From the NCBI RefSeq assembly GCF_028993615.1, contig NZ_CP118632.1:930001-994000 (forward strand): a stretch of DNA of 64,000 nt. Direction: 5' to 3'. The position numbers and the translations under genes are program-made. Shown piece by piece: positions 24,651-33,198 of the stretch. Numbering within the stretch: position 1 is the first letter of the stretch; each line of letters opens with the position of its first letter. The DNA is from Herbaspirillum sp. WKF16 (GTDB taxonomy: Bacteria > Pseudomonadota > Gammaproteobacteria > Burkholderiales > Burkholderiaceae_D). The notes beneath the pieces are model-generated. The model was not told where the DNA came from. It did no database searches and saw only the letters and a list, made by a program, of their open reading frames with translations.

Positions 24651-24684
24651 GTCGTCCCTGCGCAAGCAGGGACCCAGCGGCGTG
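24651..24684 (-). repeat. REP-like palindromic unit, second of an inverted pair
   Basis: GTCGTCCCTGCGCAAGCAGG followed by GACCCAGCGGCGT, the reverse orientation of the previous unit, 48 bp after it. The pair lies between convergent genes. Confidence 0.75.
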
Positions 24685-24718
24685 CGCCGCACGGTGATGT
24701 CAGCCGGGCCGGGATCGC

Positions 24719-25888
24719 TCAGGCCGTCACGCCATCAGCCCGCCGCCGCAGGTGATCCAGCAAGCGCTGTCCCTCCGGCGTATTGAACCAGGCGGCATGT
24801 CCCAGGAAATAGGTGTCATAGGCCAGCGCCGCATTCTGCTGCGACTGGGTGACGCCATGGAAGTAATCCAGCTCGGCCAGCGCGAACTCGGCATGCACCA
24901 GCGGCAGCAGCGCCGCCAGCGCACGCAGCTGGCGCGCCGACAGCGGCAGCAGCGAGGCGTAGCCGTCCAGCAATGCGTCGAGCAGGTCCAGATGGATCAG
25001 CTGGTCGGCGCGGTGCGGTACGGACAGCCATTCGACGATGTTGCGCTCGACGGCGGTGGCCAGGTCGTGCAGCGCGCAGCTGCGGTCGCACAGGCCGAAG
25101 TCGAGCACGCTCACTGCCTCGGCCTGGGGCGTGACATCGCTCCACAGCAGGTTGGAGGCATGCCAGTCATTGTGGGTCCACAGCGGGATCATCTCATCGA
25201 GGTAGGGCTTCAACTGCGCATGGAAGGGCAGCAGGTGCTGCGCCACCTCGCCGCGCCACGGCCGCTCGGCCAGGTAGTCGGCGATGGCCGGGCGCTGCTC
25301 GATATAGGCCTGCAGCGGCCGCACCGGATCCTCCTGCGAAAAGATCGTGAAGCTGGAGATCAGCGGCCGCGCCGCGCGCGCCGGCGCGTCGAAGCCTTGC
25401 GAGGCCTGGTGCAGGCGCGCCAGCATGCGGCCGGCGGAATGCGCGTGGGCGCCGCTGGAAAACGGCGTCCACGACATCGCGTCGCGATACAGGTCCATGC
25501 CCGGCGCCAGCCGGAACACCTCGTACGTCCAATGCTCGTCGGCCAGCGCGGTGGCGCCGTCTGCAGTGTGCAGCGCAGTGCTGACCGGCAGCCCGCGCGC
25601 ATGCAGGTGGGCGACGAAGGCGTGCTCCTCGGACAGCGCGGCGATGTCGCGCACGCGCACGTGATGCCGCTTGACGACGATCTCGCCGGCGTCGGTCTGC
25701 ATCACGCAGGCCGCCGAGAACGGGCGCGGGCTGTGCCACTCCAGGCGCTGCGGCTGGCCCGCTTGCGGATAGTGGCGCAGCACGCGCGCCACCTCGGCCG
25801 AGGTCAGCGCCGGCCAGTCGGAGATCACCGGCTCGGTGCCCATGCCATGGCTGATGACGCGCGTGAGGTGATGCGAGGCCGCTTCCAT
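24719..25888 (-). CDS. APH-type phosphotransferase (SrkA / homoserine kinase-like)
   Basis: A 389-residue kinase-like protein. The nucleotide lobe includes EIVVKRHHVR with the ATP lysine. The catalytic loop is PLWTHNDWHASNLLW, and the metal-binding motif is SVLDFGLCDRSC. These are the Brenner loop and DFG-like site of the aminoglycoside phosphotransferase/choline kinase superfamily; the length is slightly above SrkA (328). The start ATG at 25888 is 7 bp after the stop of the TonB receptor gene, so the two are probably translated from one transcript. The substrate could be a small metabolite or a protein and is not known. Confidence 0.75.
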   Translation of the reverse strand: MEAASHHLTRVISHGMGTEPVISDWPALTSAEVARVLRHYPQAGQPQRLEWHSPRPFSAACVMQTDAGEIVVKRHHVRVRDIAALSEEHAFVAHLHARGLPVSTALHTADGATALADEHWTYEVFRLAPGMDLYRDAMSWTPFSSGAHAHSAGRMLARLHQASQGFDAPARAARPLISSFTIFSQEDPVRPLQAYIEQRPAIADYLAERPWRGEVAQHLLPFHAQLKPYLDEMIPLWTHNDWHASNLLWSDVTPQAEAVSVLDFGLCDRSCALHDLATAVERNIVEWLSVPHRADQLIHLDLLDALLDGYASLLPLSARQLRALAALLPLVHAEFALAELDYFHGVTQSQQNAALAYDTYFLGHAAWFNTPEGQRLLDHLRRRADGVTA

Positions 25889-25895
25889 GTCCGGC

Positions 25896-28067
25896 TCAGA
25901 AATCGTATTGCAGCGACAGGCGCGCGGTACGCGGCGCGCCCAGGTGGATGTAGCTGTCGCCCAGGTACTGGCCGGCATCCTTCCAGTAGCGCTTGTCGAA
26001 GACGTTGTCCACGTTCAGGCGCAAGGTCGTATCGTGGCCGCCGACGCGCAGCTTGTAGCGCAGGCCGGTATTGAACACGTGCACCGCCGGCAGGCTCACG
26101 CTGCCGTCGCGGGTCACCGGCTTGGCGGCGCTGTAGAGCCAGCTGCCCATCACGTTCAGGCCGTCCACGCCGGGCACGGCGTAGTCCGCGTAGACCGCGC
26201 TGCGCAGGCGCGGCACGTTCACGGCCTGCTGGTCGTCGTAGGCGGCGGTGCCGGTGCCGCTGGCGCGGGCGCGCGTCACCGCCACGCTGGCGCCGACCTG
26301 CAGGCGCGGGCCCAGCTTGCCGCTGGCGCCGAGTTCGATACCGGTATTGGTTTGCGTGCCCTGCTGCACGTAGGTGAAGCCGGCCGTGCTGTTATCGGGT
26401 TGCTGGTATTCATAGGCCTTGCGCATGCGGAACACCGCGGCCGTCAGGTTCAGGTCGGGCGTGACGTCGTATTTGACGCCGGCCTCAAGCTGGCGCGACA
26501 CCGAGGGCGGCAGCACGGCGTTGGGATTACTCACCCAGAACGGCGCGATGCTGCCCAGCGACAAGGTTTCGGCGTAGCTGCCATAGATCGACAGGTTGGC
26601 TTGCGGTTTGAAGATCAGCGCCACTTGCGGCAGGAAGATGTTGCGGTCGGTGATGCGGCTGGCGCTGCCGTCGGCATTGTAGGCCTCCTCGTGCAACCAG
26701 GCCTGGCGGCCGCCGGCGATGGCTTGCCAGCGTTCGGAGAGTTGCAGGCGGTCACTGAAGAACAGCGCCTTCTGGCGGCTGTCCAGATTGCGGTAGGCCG
26801 GATCCGACACCAGGGTGGAGGCCGGCAGCGCCGGAGTGCCGGTATAGATGTTGCCTTCGCCGACCAGCTCGTTGACGCCGGCGGGTTTGTCGATAATGCG
26901 GCGCGACATCGCCGCGCCTACGCTCAGTTCATGCCTGATGTCGCCTGTTGCGAACTTGCCGATGGCGACGGCTTGCGCTTCATCGTTGCGGCGCTCGTCA
27001 TCGGGCACGCGATAGTCGTAGACGTCGAAGTTGCCGTTGGCGCCGAAGGAGGTGGAGGCGAAGGTGCCGCTGCCATACGGGAAGGCGAGATTGTCGTCGA
27101 TCACCGCGCGGCTGCGGCCGGCTTGCAGGTAGCCGCGCCAGTCGCTGTTGAATTCGGTGTCCAGGCGCAGGCGGTAGTTCAACGACATGTCGCGCACCGG
27201 TTGCGACCAGGGCTGCGGTGTGAGCATGGTCGAGGGCGAGACGCCCGACGGAATGGTGGTCCCGCCCAGCAACTGGTAACCGGCCACCGAGCGCTGTGCC
27301 TTTTTCTGGTACTCGGCGTCGAACTGCAGCAGCGTCTTGGGCGTGATGGCCCAGGTCGCTGCGACCGAGGCGAAGTCGCGCCAGCCGTCGCCGTTGTTCA
27401 CGTAGGAATGGATGTCTTCATGCGCGGCGTTGATGCGCAGGCCGAACTGCTTGTGCTCGCCGAACAGCGCGCCGAGGTCGGTGGCGAAGTAGCGCGAACC
27501 GTTGGCGTCGGTGCCTAGCGTGACCGAGCGCACGTCGGCCGGGCGCTTGGTGATATAGTTCACGATGCCGCCGGCGGCGACCACACCGGCCTGCAGGCCG
27601 GCCGCGCCCTTCAGGAATTCCACGCGCTCCTTGTTCTCCAGCGCGATGGTCTGCTCGCCGGCCGCGGTCAGGCCGTCGATGCGATAGGCGCTGGCCGGAT
27701 CGAGCGCGAAGCCGCGGATGCTGAAGTTCTCGTAGTAGCCGACCGGCGCGTAGTTCTCGCCGATGGCGGCGTCGTTCTTGACCACGTCCGAGAGCAGGCG
27801 CGACTGCTGGTCGCTCATCTGCGCGCGGGTGACCACCGACACCGAGGCCGGCGTATCGAGCAGCGGCGCGTCGTCGAAGCCGGCCACCGATGCCGAGCGC
27901 GCGTGCGCGTCGCTCTTGCCGGCGCCGCTGGCGGTGACGTTCACCGTGGGCAGGCTGTCGCCGGATTCGTCGCGGCTCTCGGCCGCGCGCGCCGCGCCGG
28001 ACAGGCCAAGGGAAGTGCCGGCCAGCGTCAGCATCAGCGTGGAGGCCAGGGGAGCAATACGTTTCAT
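25896..28067 (-). CDS. TonB-dependent siderophore receptor
   Basis: A 723-residue outer-membrane receptor. A Sec signal ends at about ARA-AE (residue 28). A TonB box-like LPTVNVTA and the plug domain (about 55-165; SIRGFALDPASAYRIDGL, GAAGLQAGVVAAGGIVNYITKRP) come next. The rest is a 22-stranded barrel ending in SLQYDF with the terminal Phe needed for BAM insertion. It imports a ferric siderophore using TonB energy. No FecI/FecR or Fur-box was recognised upstream, and no siderophore synthesis genes are nearby. The unusual partner is the APH-type kinase gene that follows. Confidence 0.9.
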   Translation of the reverse strand: MKRIAPLASTLMLTLAGTSLGLSGAARAAESRDESGDSLPTVNVTASGAGKSDAHARSASVAGFDDAPLLDTPASVSVVTRAQMSDQQSRLLSDVVKNDAAIGENYAPVGYYENFSIRGFALDPASAYRIDGLTAAGEQTIALENKERVEFLKGAAGLQAGVVAAGGIVNYITKRPADVRSVTLGTDANGSRYFATDLGALFGEHKQFGLRINAAHEDIHSYVNNGDGWRDFASVAATWAITPKTLLQFDAEYQKKAQRSVAGYQLLGGTTIPSGVSPSTMLTPQPWSQPVRDMSLNYRLRLDTEFNSDWRGYLQAGRSRAVIDDNLAFPYGSGTFASTSFGANGNFDVYDYRVPDDERRNDEAQAVAIGKFATGDIRHELSVGAAMSRRIIDKPAGVNELVGEGNIYTGTPALPASTLVSDPAYRNLDSRQKALFFSDRLQLSERWQAIAGGRQAWLHEEAYNADGSASRITDRNIFLPQVALIFKPQANLSIYGSYAETLSLGSIAPFWVSNPNAVLPPSVSRQLEAGVKYDVTPDLNLTAAVFRMRKAYEYQQPDNSTAGFTYVQQGTQTNTGIELGASGKLGPRLQVGASVAVTRARASGTGTAAYDDQQAVNVPRLRSAVYADYAVPGVDGLNVMGSWLYSAAKPVTRDGSVSLPAVHVFNTGLRYKLRVGGHDTTLRLNVDNVFDKRYWKDAGQYLGDSYIHLGAPRTARLSLQYDF

Positions 28068-28128
28068 CGTTACGTCAGGAAGTGGCGGATTTCATGCGCC
28101 GGCCGGGGCCGGTGCGGCGGTTGTTTGA

Positions 28129-29301
28129 TCAGGGCTGGCGATTGCGGGCAGCAGCCACGGCGCGACCCAGTTCGGCCACCGACATCGCATAGAAGTAGCT
28201 GCGATTGTAATGCGTGATGGCGTAGAAGTTATTGGTGGCCAGCCAGTACTCGGTCGGGCCGGTGCCGTTCTGCAGGTCGACCAGGCCGAAGCGCATGCCG
28301 GCCGGCAACGCCGGCGCGGTGACGCCGGCCGCCTGCAACTGTTCCTGGGTGTACTTGGCTTCCAGGCCCTGGTTCAGCATGCCTTCCCATTGGCGGTTGT
28401 CGGCCGAGGCGGTGGCCGGGAAGGCGACCGGTTCGCCGCGCTGCCAGCCATGCACGGAGAGGTAGTGGGCCACGCTGCCGATGGCGTCCACCGGCGAATT
28501 GCGCAGGTCGATCTTGCCGTCGCCGTCGAAGTCCACCGCATACTCGCGGATGCTGCCGGGCATGAACTGGGCCCAGCCGATGGCGCCGGCGTAGGAGCCG
28601 CGCAGCGACATCGGGTCGATGTTCTCGTCGCGCGCCAGCAGCAGGGTATTTTCCAGCTCGCCGCGGAAGAACGCCATGCGCGCCTCGCGCGTGGGGGTGT
28701 TGGGATAGTCGAAGGCCAGCGTGGTGATCGCATCCATCACGCGGAAGCCGCCGGTGTTGCGGCCATAGACGGTTTCCACGCCGATGATGCCGACGATGAT
28801 TTCCATCGGCACGCCGTATTGCGCCTCGGCGCGCGCCAGCGCCACGCCGTAGGTGTTCCAGAACTCGACGCCGGCGTTGATGCGGGTCGGCTCGATGAAG
28901 CGTGCGCGATAGGCGCTCCAGTTCTTGGGCTTGGTGCTGGGCGCCGGCTTGATCAGCTGGATGGCGGTGTCGAGGTAGCGCGTCTGGGCGAACAGGGCAT
29001 TGAGCCTGGCGCGGTCGAAGCCGTTGCGCTCGACCATCTCGTCGATGAAGCGCGCCACTTCCTTCCACTCGTTGAAGTTGACGAACTCGCCCTGGTCTTC
29101 CGGCGCCGTCTTCTTCTTGGCCTGGGGTTTCTTTTCTGCTTTCTTGTCGGCCTTCTTGTCCTTCTTCGCACTCTTGGCGCTCTTGGACTGCGGCTTGCCC
29201 GCCTGCGTGCTTTCGGCATGCAGGACCGGCGGCAGGGCGCACAGGGAACAGAGCAGCAGGGCGGACGGCAGGGAAGTCAGGCGGGACAGTGTGATGGGCA
29301 T
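28129..29301 (-). CDS. mltB: Membrane-bound or periplasmic lytic transglycosylase B
   Basis: A 390-residue murein hydrolase that cleaves MurNAc-GlcNAc bonds with formation of anhydro ends. A Sec signal ends near LHA-ES (residue 29). Unlike E. coli MltB no lipobox is evident. Residues 37-65 are a Lys/Ala-rich linker. The catalytic glutamate is E176 in IIGVETVYGRNTG. Other family motifs are YAGAIGWAQFMPGS, FDGDGKIDL and AHYLSVHGW. It starts at 29301, where the signal begins. It is divergent from the deacetylase-like gene. Confidence 0.92.
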   Translation of the reverse strand: MPITLSRLTSLPSALLLCSLCALPPVLHAESTQAGKPQSKSAKSAKKDKKADKKAEKKPQAKKKTAPEDQGEFVNFNEWKEVARFIDEMVERNGFDRARLNALFAQTRYLDTAIQLIKPAPSTKPKNWSAYRARFIEPTRINAGVEFWNTYGVALARAEAQYGVPMEIIVGIIGVETVYGRNTGGFRVMDAITTLAFDYPNTPTREARMAFFRGELENTLLLARDENIDPMSLRGSYAGAIGWAQFMPGSIREYAVDFDGDGKIDLRNSPVDAIGSVAHYLSVHGWQRGEPVAFPATASADNRQWEGMLNQGLEAKYTQEQLQAAGVTAPALPAGMRFGLVDLQNGTGPTEYWLATNNFYAITHYNRSYFYAMSVAELGRAVAAARNRQP

Positions 29302-29468
29302 GAGAAGCTTAGGGTCGCTCGTGGCAAGACAAGCCGCCGAGTATACCGCATCGGCCCGCGCGCCCCATGCCGGTGCGCGCTCCCGCGGCGCGCCCGGCGG
29401 ATGTACACTAGCCGCACGAGACCATCCCGGGCAGCCAGCAGGCTTGCCAGTTTGCAATAAGAGCAACA

Positions 29469-30410
29469 ATGACCACCGCCTTCTATACGCACGCCGACTG
29501 CCAGCGCCACGAAATGGGCGACTGGCACCCCGAGACGCCGACCCGCCTGCAGGCGATCGAAGACCAGCTCATCTCCAGCCGCATCGACCAGTTCCTGGAT
29601 CGCCGCGACGCGCCGCTGGCCGATCCGGCCGACCTCGAACGCATCCACAGCGCGGCCGCCGTCGACCGCATCCGCGAACACAGCCACGCGCTGTCGCTGT
29701 CGGGCGAACCCTACTACTCCATCGACGGCGACACCCTGTTGAACAGCCACAGCTGGAAGGCCGCCCTGCGCGCGGCCGGCGCGGCGGTGGCGGCGACCGA
29801 CGCGGTGATCGCCGGCGAGCTGGACAATGCCTTTTGCTCGGTGCGCCCGCCAGGGCACCACGCCACGCCGGACAAGGCGATGGGCTTTTGCCTGTTCAAT
29901 AACGTCGCCATCGCCGCGCGTCATGCGATCGAGGTCCATGGCCTGGAGCGGGTGGCGGTGGTGGACTTCGACGTGCACCACGGCAACGGCACCGAAGACG
30001 CCTTCGCCCACGATCCGCGCGTGCTGATGGTGAGCTTCTTCCAGCATCCCTTCTATCCGTTCTCCGGCGACGCGCCGACCGAGGGGCACATCGTCAACGT
30101 GCCGGTGCCGGCCTTCACCGACGGCAACGCCGTGCGCCAGCTGGTGACCGAGAAATGGCTGCCGGCGCTGCATGCGTTCCGGCCGCAGATGATCTTCATC
30201 TCGGCCGGCTTCGACGCCCACCGCGAAGACGACATGGGGCAGATGGGCCTGGTGGAAGCCGACTACGCCTGGATGACGCGGCAGATCATGCAAGTGGCCG
30301 GGGAGCACGCGCAGGGCCGCATCGTCAGTTGCCTGGAAGGGGGCTACAACCTGTCGGCGCTGGGGCGCAGCGTGGTGGCGCACCTCAAGGTGCTGGCGGA
30401 TCTGGAGTAG
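29469..30410 (+). CDS. Histone deacetylase family (acetoin utilisation/amidohydrolase) protein
   Basis: A 313-residue zinc hydrolase of the class II HDAC-like superfamily. The paired active-site histidines are H130-H131 in RPPGHHATPDKAMGFC. The zinc ligands are D168 and H170 in VVDFDVHHGNGTEDAF and the aspartate in ISAGFDAHREDDMG; the transition-state region is EGGYNLSALGRS. Bacterial members deacetylate polyamines, acetyl-lysines or other amides. It is a single gene, with a long REP-containing gap after it. The physiological substrate is not known. Confidence 0.9.
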   Translation: MTTAFYTHADCQRHEMGDWHPETPTRLQAIEDQLISSRIDQFLDRRDAPLADPADLERIHSAAAVDRIREHSHALSLSGEPYYSIDGDTLLNSHSWKAALRAAGAAVAATDAVIAGELDNAFCSVRPPGHHATPDKAMGFCLFNNVAIAARHAIEVHGLERVAVVDFDVHHGNGTEDAFAHDPRVLMVSFFQHPFYPFSGDAPTEGHIVNVPVPAFTDGNAVRQLVTEKWLPALHAFRPQMIFISAGFDAHREDDMGQMGLVEADYAWMTRQIMQVAGEHAQGRIVSCLEGGYNLSALGRSVVAHLKVLADLE

Positions 30411-30453
30411 ATGCGGGGCGGCGCTCTGTGACATTTGCCGGCGCCTCGACGTC

Positions 30454-30492
30454 CATTGAACGACGCTGGATCCCTGCGTTCGCAGGGACGAC
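30454..30492 (+). repeat. REP-like palindromic unit, first of an inverted pair
   Basis: TTGAACGACGCTGGATC followed by CCCTGCG-TT-CGCAGGG and ACGAC; the same unit as at 24565. Confidence 0.75.
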
Positions 30493-30540
30493 GCCGAGGA
30501 AATGCTCAATGCCTCCTCATGCTCAAGATGCTGAGGACTT

Positions 30541-30577
30541 GTCGTTCCTGCGAAAGCAGGAACCCAGTGTCGTTCGT
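30541..30577 (-). repeat. REP-like palindromic unit, second of an inverted pair
   Basis: GTCGTTCCTGCGAAAGCAGG, then AACCCAGTGTCGTTC, inverted relative to the unit at 30454. Confidence 0.75.
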
Positions 30578-30611
30578 CGCGCCTTCGGCCTCGCGGGTTT
30601 CCGGCGTCTCC

Positions 30612-31478
30612 TCACTGCGCCTCATAAGCCGCAATGATCGCATCGGCCACCGCCCGCACCCGCGCCGTGCGGTTCAGGTCGCTGTGCAGCACCAGCCACA
30701 TGTCGTAAGGCGCTGAGCGTTCCGGCCAGATGCGCACCAGGCCGGGCGCCTTGTCGCCCACGTGCGTGGGCAGTTCGCCCAGGCCCATGCCGGCCTGGAC
30801 GCAATCGATCATCACCAGCCCGGAGCTGAGCTCCATGGCGACATTCGCGTTGGCGACCGATTCGCCGCACAGCTGATCGGCCATCTGCGGCGCCGCCGCG
30901 CGCTGGTAGACCACCACATCATGCCCCTTCAAGGCGGTGCCGGGTTCGGGCAGGCCGCGCTTTTTCACGTAGGCCTTCGAGGCGTAGATGCCGGTGTGGA
31001 AGCGGTTGAGATGGCGCGCGATCAGGTCCGGGCTGTCGGGGCGCAGCGTGCGCACGGCGATGTCGGCCTCGCGCTTGGTGAGGTTGGTGATCAGGGTGGA
31101 GGTGGACAGCACCACGCGGATGCCGGGATGCGACTCGCGCAGCCTCTGCAGCGCCGGCACCAGGAAGTGGCGCGCCGAGGTATCGGTGGCGGCCACCCGC
31201 ACCACCCCGCACAGCCGCTCGTCGATGCCCTGCATCTGCCGCTGCAGTTGTTCGGCGCCTTGCTCCATGTGGCCGGCGGCGCTCGCTGCCAGTTCGCCGG
31301 CCGGCGTGGGCACGTAGCCGGACGGCGTGCGCAGGAACAGCCGCGCGCCCAGCGATTTCTCCAGGGCCGCCAGCCGGCGGCCGACGGTAGCCTGGTCGAT
31401 CTCCAGCGTCTCGGCCGCGCCGCGCAGGGTGCCGGCGCGGTGCAGGGCGAGGAAGATGCGGGCGTTGTCCCAGTCCAT
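30612..31478 (-). CDS. LysR family regulator of the divergent MFS pump
   Basis: A 288-residue regulator. The helix-turn-helix is GAAETLEIDQATVGRRLAALE (about 20-40), and the opening MDWDNARIFLALHRAGTL marks the GcvA/NodD-unlike subgroup often found beside transporters. The effector domain is complete. It is divergent from a DHA2-type MFS gene with a 162-bp gap that contains a perfect 14-bp palindrome, ATGCAAATTTGCAT at 31505-31518. The likely role is control of the pump. Confidence 0.9.
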   Translation of the reverse strand: MDWDNARIFLALHRAGTLRGAAETLEIDQATVGRRLAALEKSLGARLFLRTPSGYVPTPAGELAASAAGHMEQGAEQLQRQMQGIDERLCGVVRVAATDTSARHFLVPALQRLRESHPGIRVVLSTSTLITNLTKREADIAVRTLRPDSPDLIARHLNRFHTGIYASKAYVKKRGLPEPGTALKGHDVVVYQRAAAPQMADQLCGESVANANVAMELSSGLVMIDCVQAGMGLGELPTHVGDKAPGLVRIWPERSAPYDMWLVLHSDLNRTARVRAVADAIIAAYEAQ

Positions 31479-31504
31479 GATCCGTTCTCCGTGTTCGTTG
31501 CAAA

Positions 31505-31518
31505 ATGCAAATTTGCAT
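31505..31518. promoter_or_regulatory. Predicted LysR operator
   Basis: Perfect palindrome ATGCAAATTTGCAT, 26 bp upstream of the LysR start and 122 bp upstream of the MFS start. The position between divergent genes and the symmetry fit a LysR site. Confidence 0.6.
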
Positions 31519-31640
31519 CAGGCTGCCGATCTTATACCTATTTATTGCATTGCGGCGGAAGCCTACAATCGCTCCTGTTGCCGCCTGCTTCCGGATCTTT
31601 CCGGGGTCCAGGCGTTTTTTCATTGCCGAAAGTATCCATC

Positions 31641-33068
31641 ATGTCATCCGCACAATGTTCAACCCCTCCCATCGTCGGCGCCGCGCACCCGGCCGGCGCG
31701 GCCAGGCCGGCCGGCATCCTGCCGCTGGTGGCGCTGGCCATCGGTTTCGTCATGGCCATGCTGGACGTGACCGTGGTCAACGTCGGCCTCTCCAACATCT
31801 CCACCAGCCTGGATGCGCCCCTGTCGATGCTGGTCTGGATCGTCGACGGCTACACGCTCACCTTCGCCGCCATGCTGATGGTGGGCGGCGCGCTGGCCGA
31901 CCGCTTCGGCGGCCGCCGGCTGTACCTGCTCGGGCTGTTCCTGTTCGTGCTGGCCTCGGCGCTGTGCGGGGCCGCGCCCAACGGCGGCTTCCTGATCGCC
32001 GCGCGCCTGCTGCAGGGCCTGGGCGCGGCGTTCTTCATGCCCAGCTCGTTGAGCCTGCTGACCCACGTGTATGAGGACGACCGCGTGCGCGCCCGCATGC
32101 TCGGCGTGTGGTCGGCCACCGTCAGCGTGGCGGCGGCGGTCGGCCCTCTGGTGGGCGGCGTGCTGATCCACTGGCTGGGCTGGCGCAGCGTGTTCCTGAT
32201 CAACATACCGGTGGGCGTCATCGGCCTGTGGATGGCGCGTCGCCTGATCCCGCAGGTGCCGCGCCACGAACGCGCGCTGAACCTGTTCAGCCATGTGGTT
32301 GGCGTGGTGATGCTGGCCGCGGTCTCGTTCGTGCTGATCCAGGGGCCGGTGTACGGATGGAGCTCGGCGCGCATCGTCGCCGGCGCGGCGCTCGCGCTGG
32401 CCGCCGCCGCGGGCCTGGTGCGCCACGAGTTGCGCGGCGTCGCGCCGCTGCTGCCCAAGGCCCTGTTTGCCACGCCCCAGTTCGCCGCCGCCAACGGCAT
32501 CGGCTTCCTGATCAACTTCGGCGTGTACGGCAACTTCTTCTACCTGGCGCTGTTCCTGCAGCAGGGACGCGGCGCCGACGCCTTGCATACCGGCCTGCAG
32601 CTGGTGCCGATGATGGTGGTGATCTTCTTCGGCAACATCATGTCCGGCCGCATGTCGGCGCACTGGGGACCGCGCGTGCCGCTGCTGCTGGGTTTGTCGG
32701 TGGGCGCGTTGTTTACGGCGCTGTCGACCACGTTCCGGCCGGAGACGCCGTACTGGATGCTGGCCCTGGTGTGCGCCGCCGCCAACCTCGGCATCAGCAC
32801 CGCCATCCCGGCCATGACCGCGGTGGTGATGCAGGTGGCGGGCCGCGTCCACGCCAACAGCGCCGCCGCCGCCCTGAACGCCAATCGCCAGATCGGCGCG
32901 CTGGTGGGCGTGGCGGTGATGGGCGCGGTGCTGCACACGGCGGACGGCTGGGGCCTGCGCAACCCGCTGGCCTTCGGCATGATGGCGGCCGGCTACGCGC
33001 TGGCGCTGTGGCTGGTGTGGCGCTTCGTCGGCGTTGCCAGGAAGGAATTGGCGGTGCGCGGCGCCTGA
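31641..33068 (+). CDS. MFS transporter, DHA2 (EmrB/QacA-like) family
   Basis: A 475-residue inner-membrane pump with about 14 helices. Motif D1 is present as MAMLDVTVVNVGLSNI, motif A as GGALADRFGGRRLYLLG, and motif C as VAAAVGPLVGGVLIHWLGWR. This group exports drugs and toxic organic compounds with proton exchange. The start at 31641 is the first ATG before the first helix; upstream extension would cover the LysR gene and its control region. It is followed by a terminator at 33090. The local LysR is the probable regulator. Confidence 0.9.
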   Translation: MSSAQCSTPPIVGAAHPAGAARPAGILPLVALAIGFVMAMLDVTVVNVGLSNISTSLDAPLSMLVWIVDGYTLTFAAMLMVGGALADRFGGRRLYLLGLFLFVLASALCGAAPNGGFLIAARLLQGLGAAFFMPSSLSLLTHVYEDDRVRARMLGVWSATVSVAAAVGPLVGGVLIHWLGWRSVFLINIPVGVIGLWMARRLIPQVPRHERALNLFSHVVGVVMLAAVSFVLIQGPVYGWSSARIVAGAALALAAAAGLVRHELRGVAPLLPKALFATPQFAAANGIGFLINFGVYGNFFYLALFLQQGRGADALHTGLQLVPMMVVIFFGNIMSGRMSAHWGPRVPLLLGLSVGALFTALSTTFRPETPYWMLALVCAAANLGISTAIPAMTAVVMQVAGRVHANSAAAALNANRQIGALVGVAVMGAVLHTADGWGLRNPLAFGMMAAGYALALWLVWRFVGVARKELAVRGA

Positions 33069-33089
33069 GCCGACTGTTGTTCCACCGCC

Positions 33090-33129
33090 AACAGCCTGCC
33101 CCGCATCGCGCGCGGCAGGCTGTTTTTTT
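33090..33129 (+). terminator. Rho-independent terminator of the MFS gene
   Basis: AACAGCCTGCC paired with GGCAGGCTGTT, followed by TTTTT. Confidence 0.9.
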
Positions 33130-33198
33130 AGGGAATGTCGGGCCGGGGCCTTAAAATAGCGGGTTCAACGCAATACGCATCAGAAAGAAGAATCCCGC

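Noticed and set aside
30762..31640. An N-terminal extension of the DHA2 pump by nearly 300 codons
   Set aside because: It would run antisense through the LysR gene and its palindromic operator; the pump family starts at 31641.
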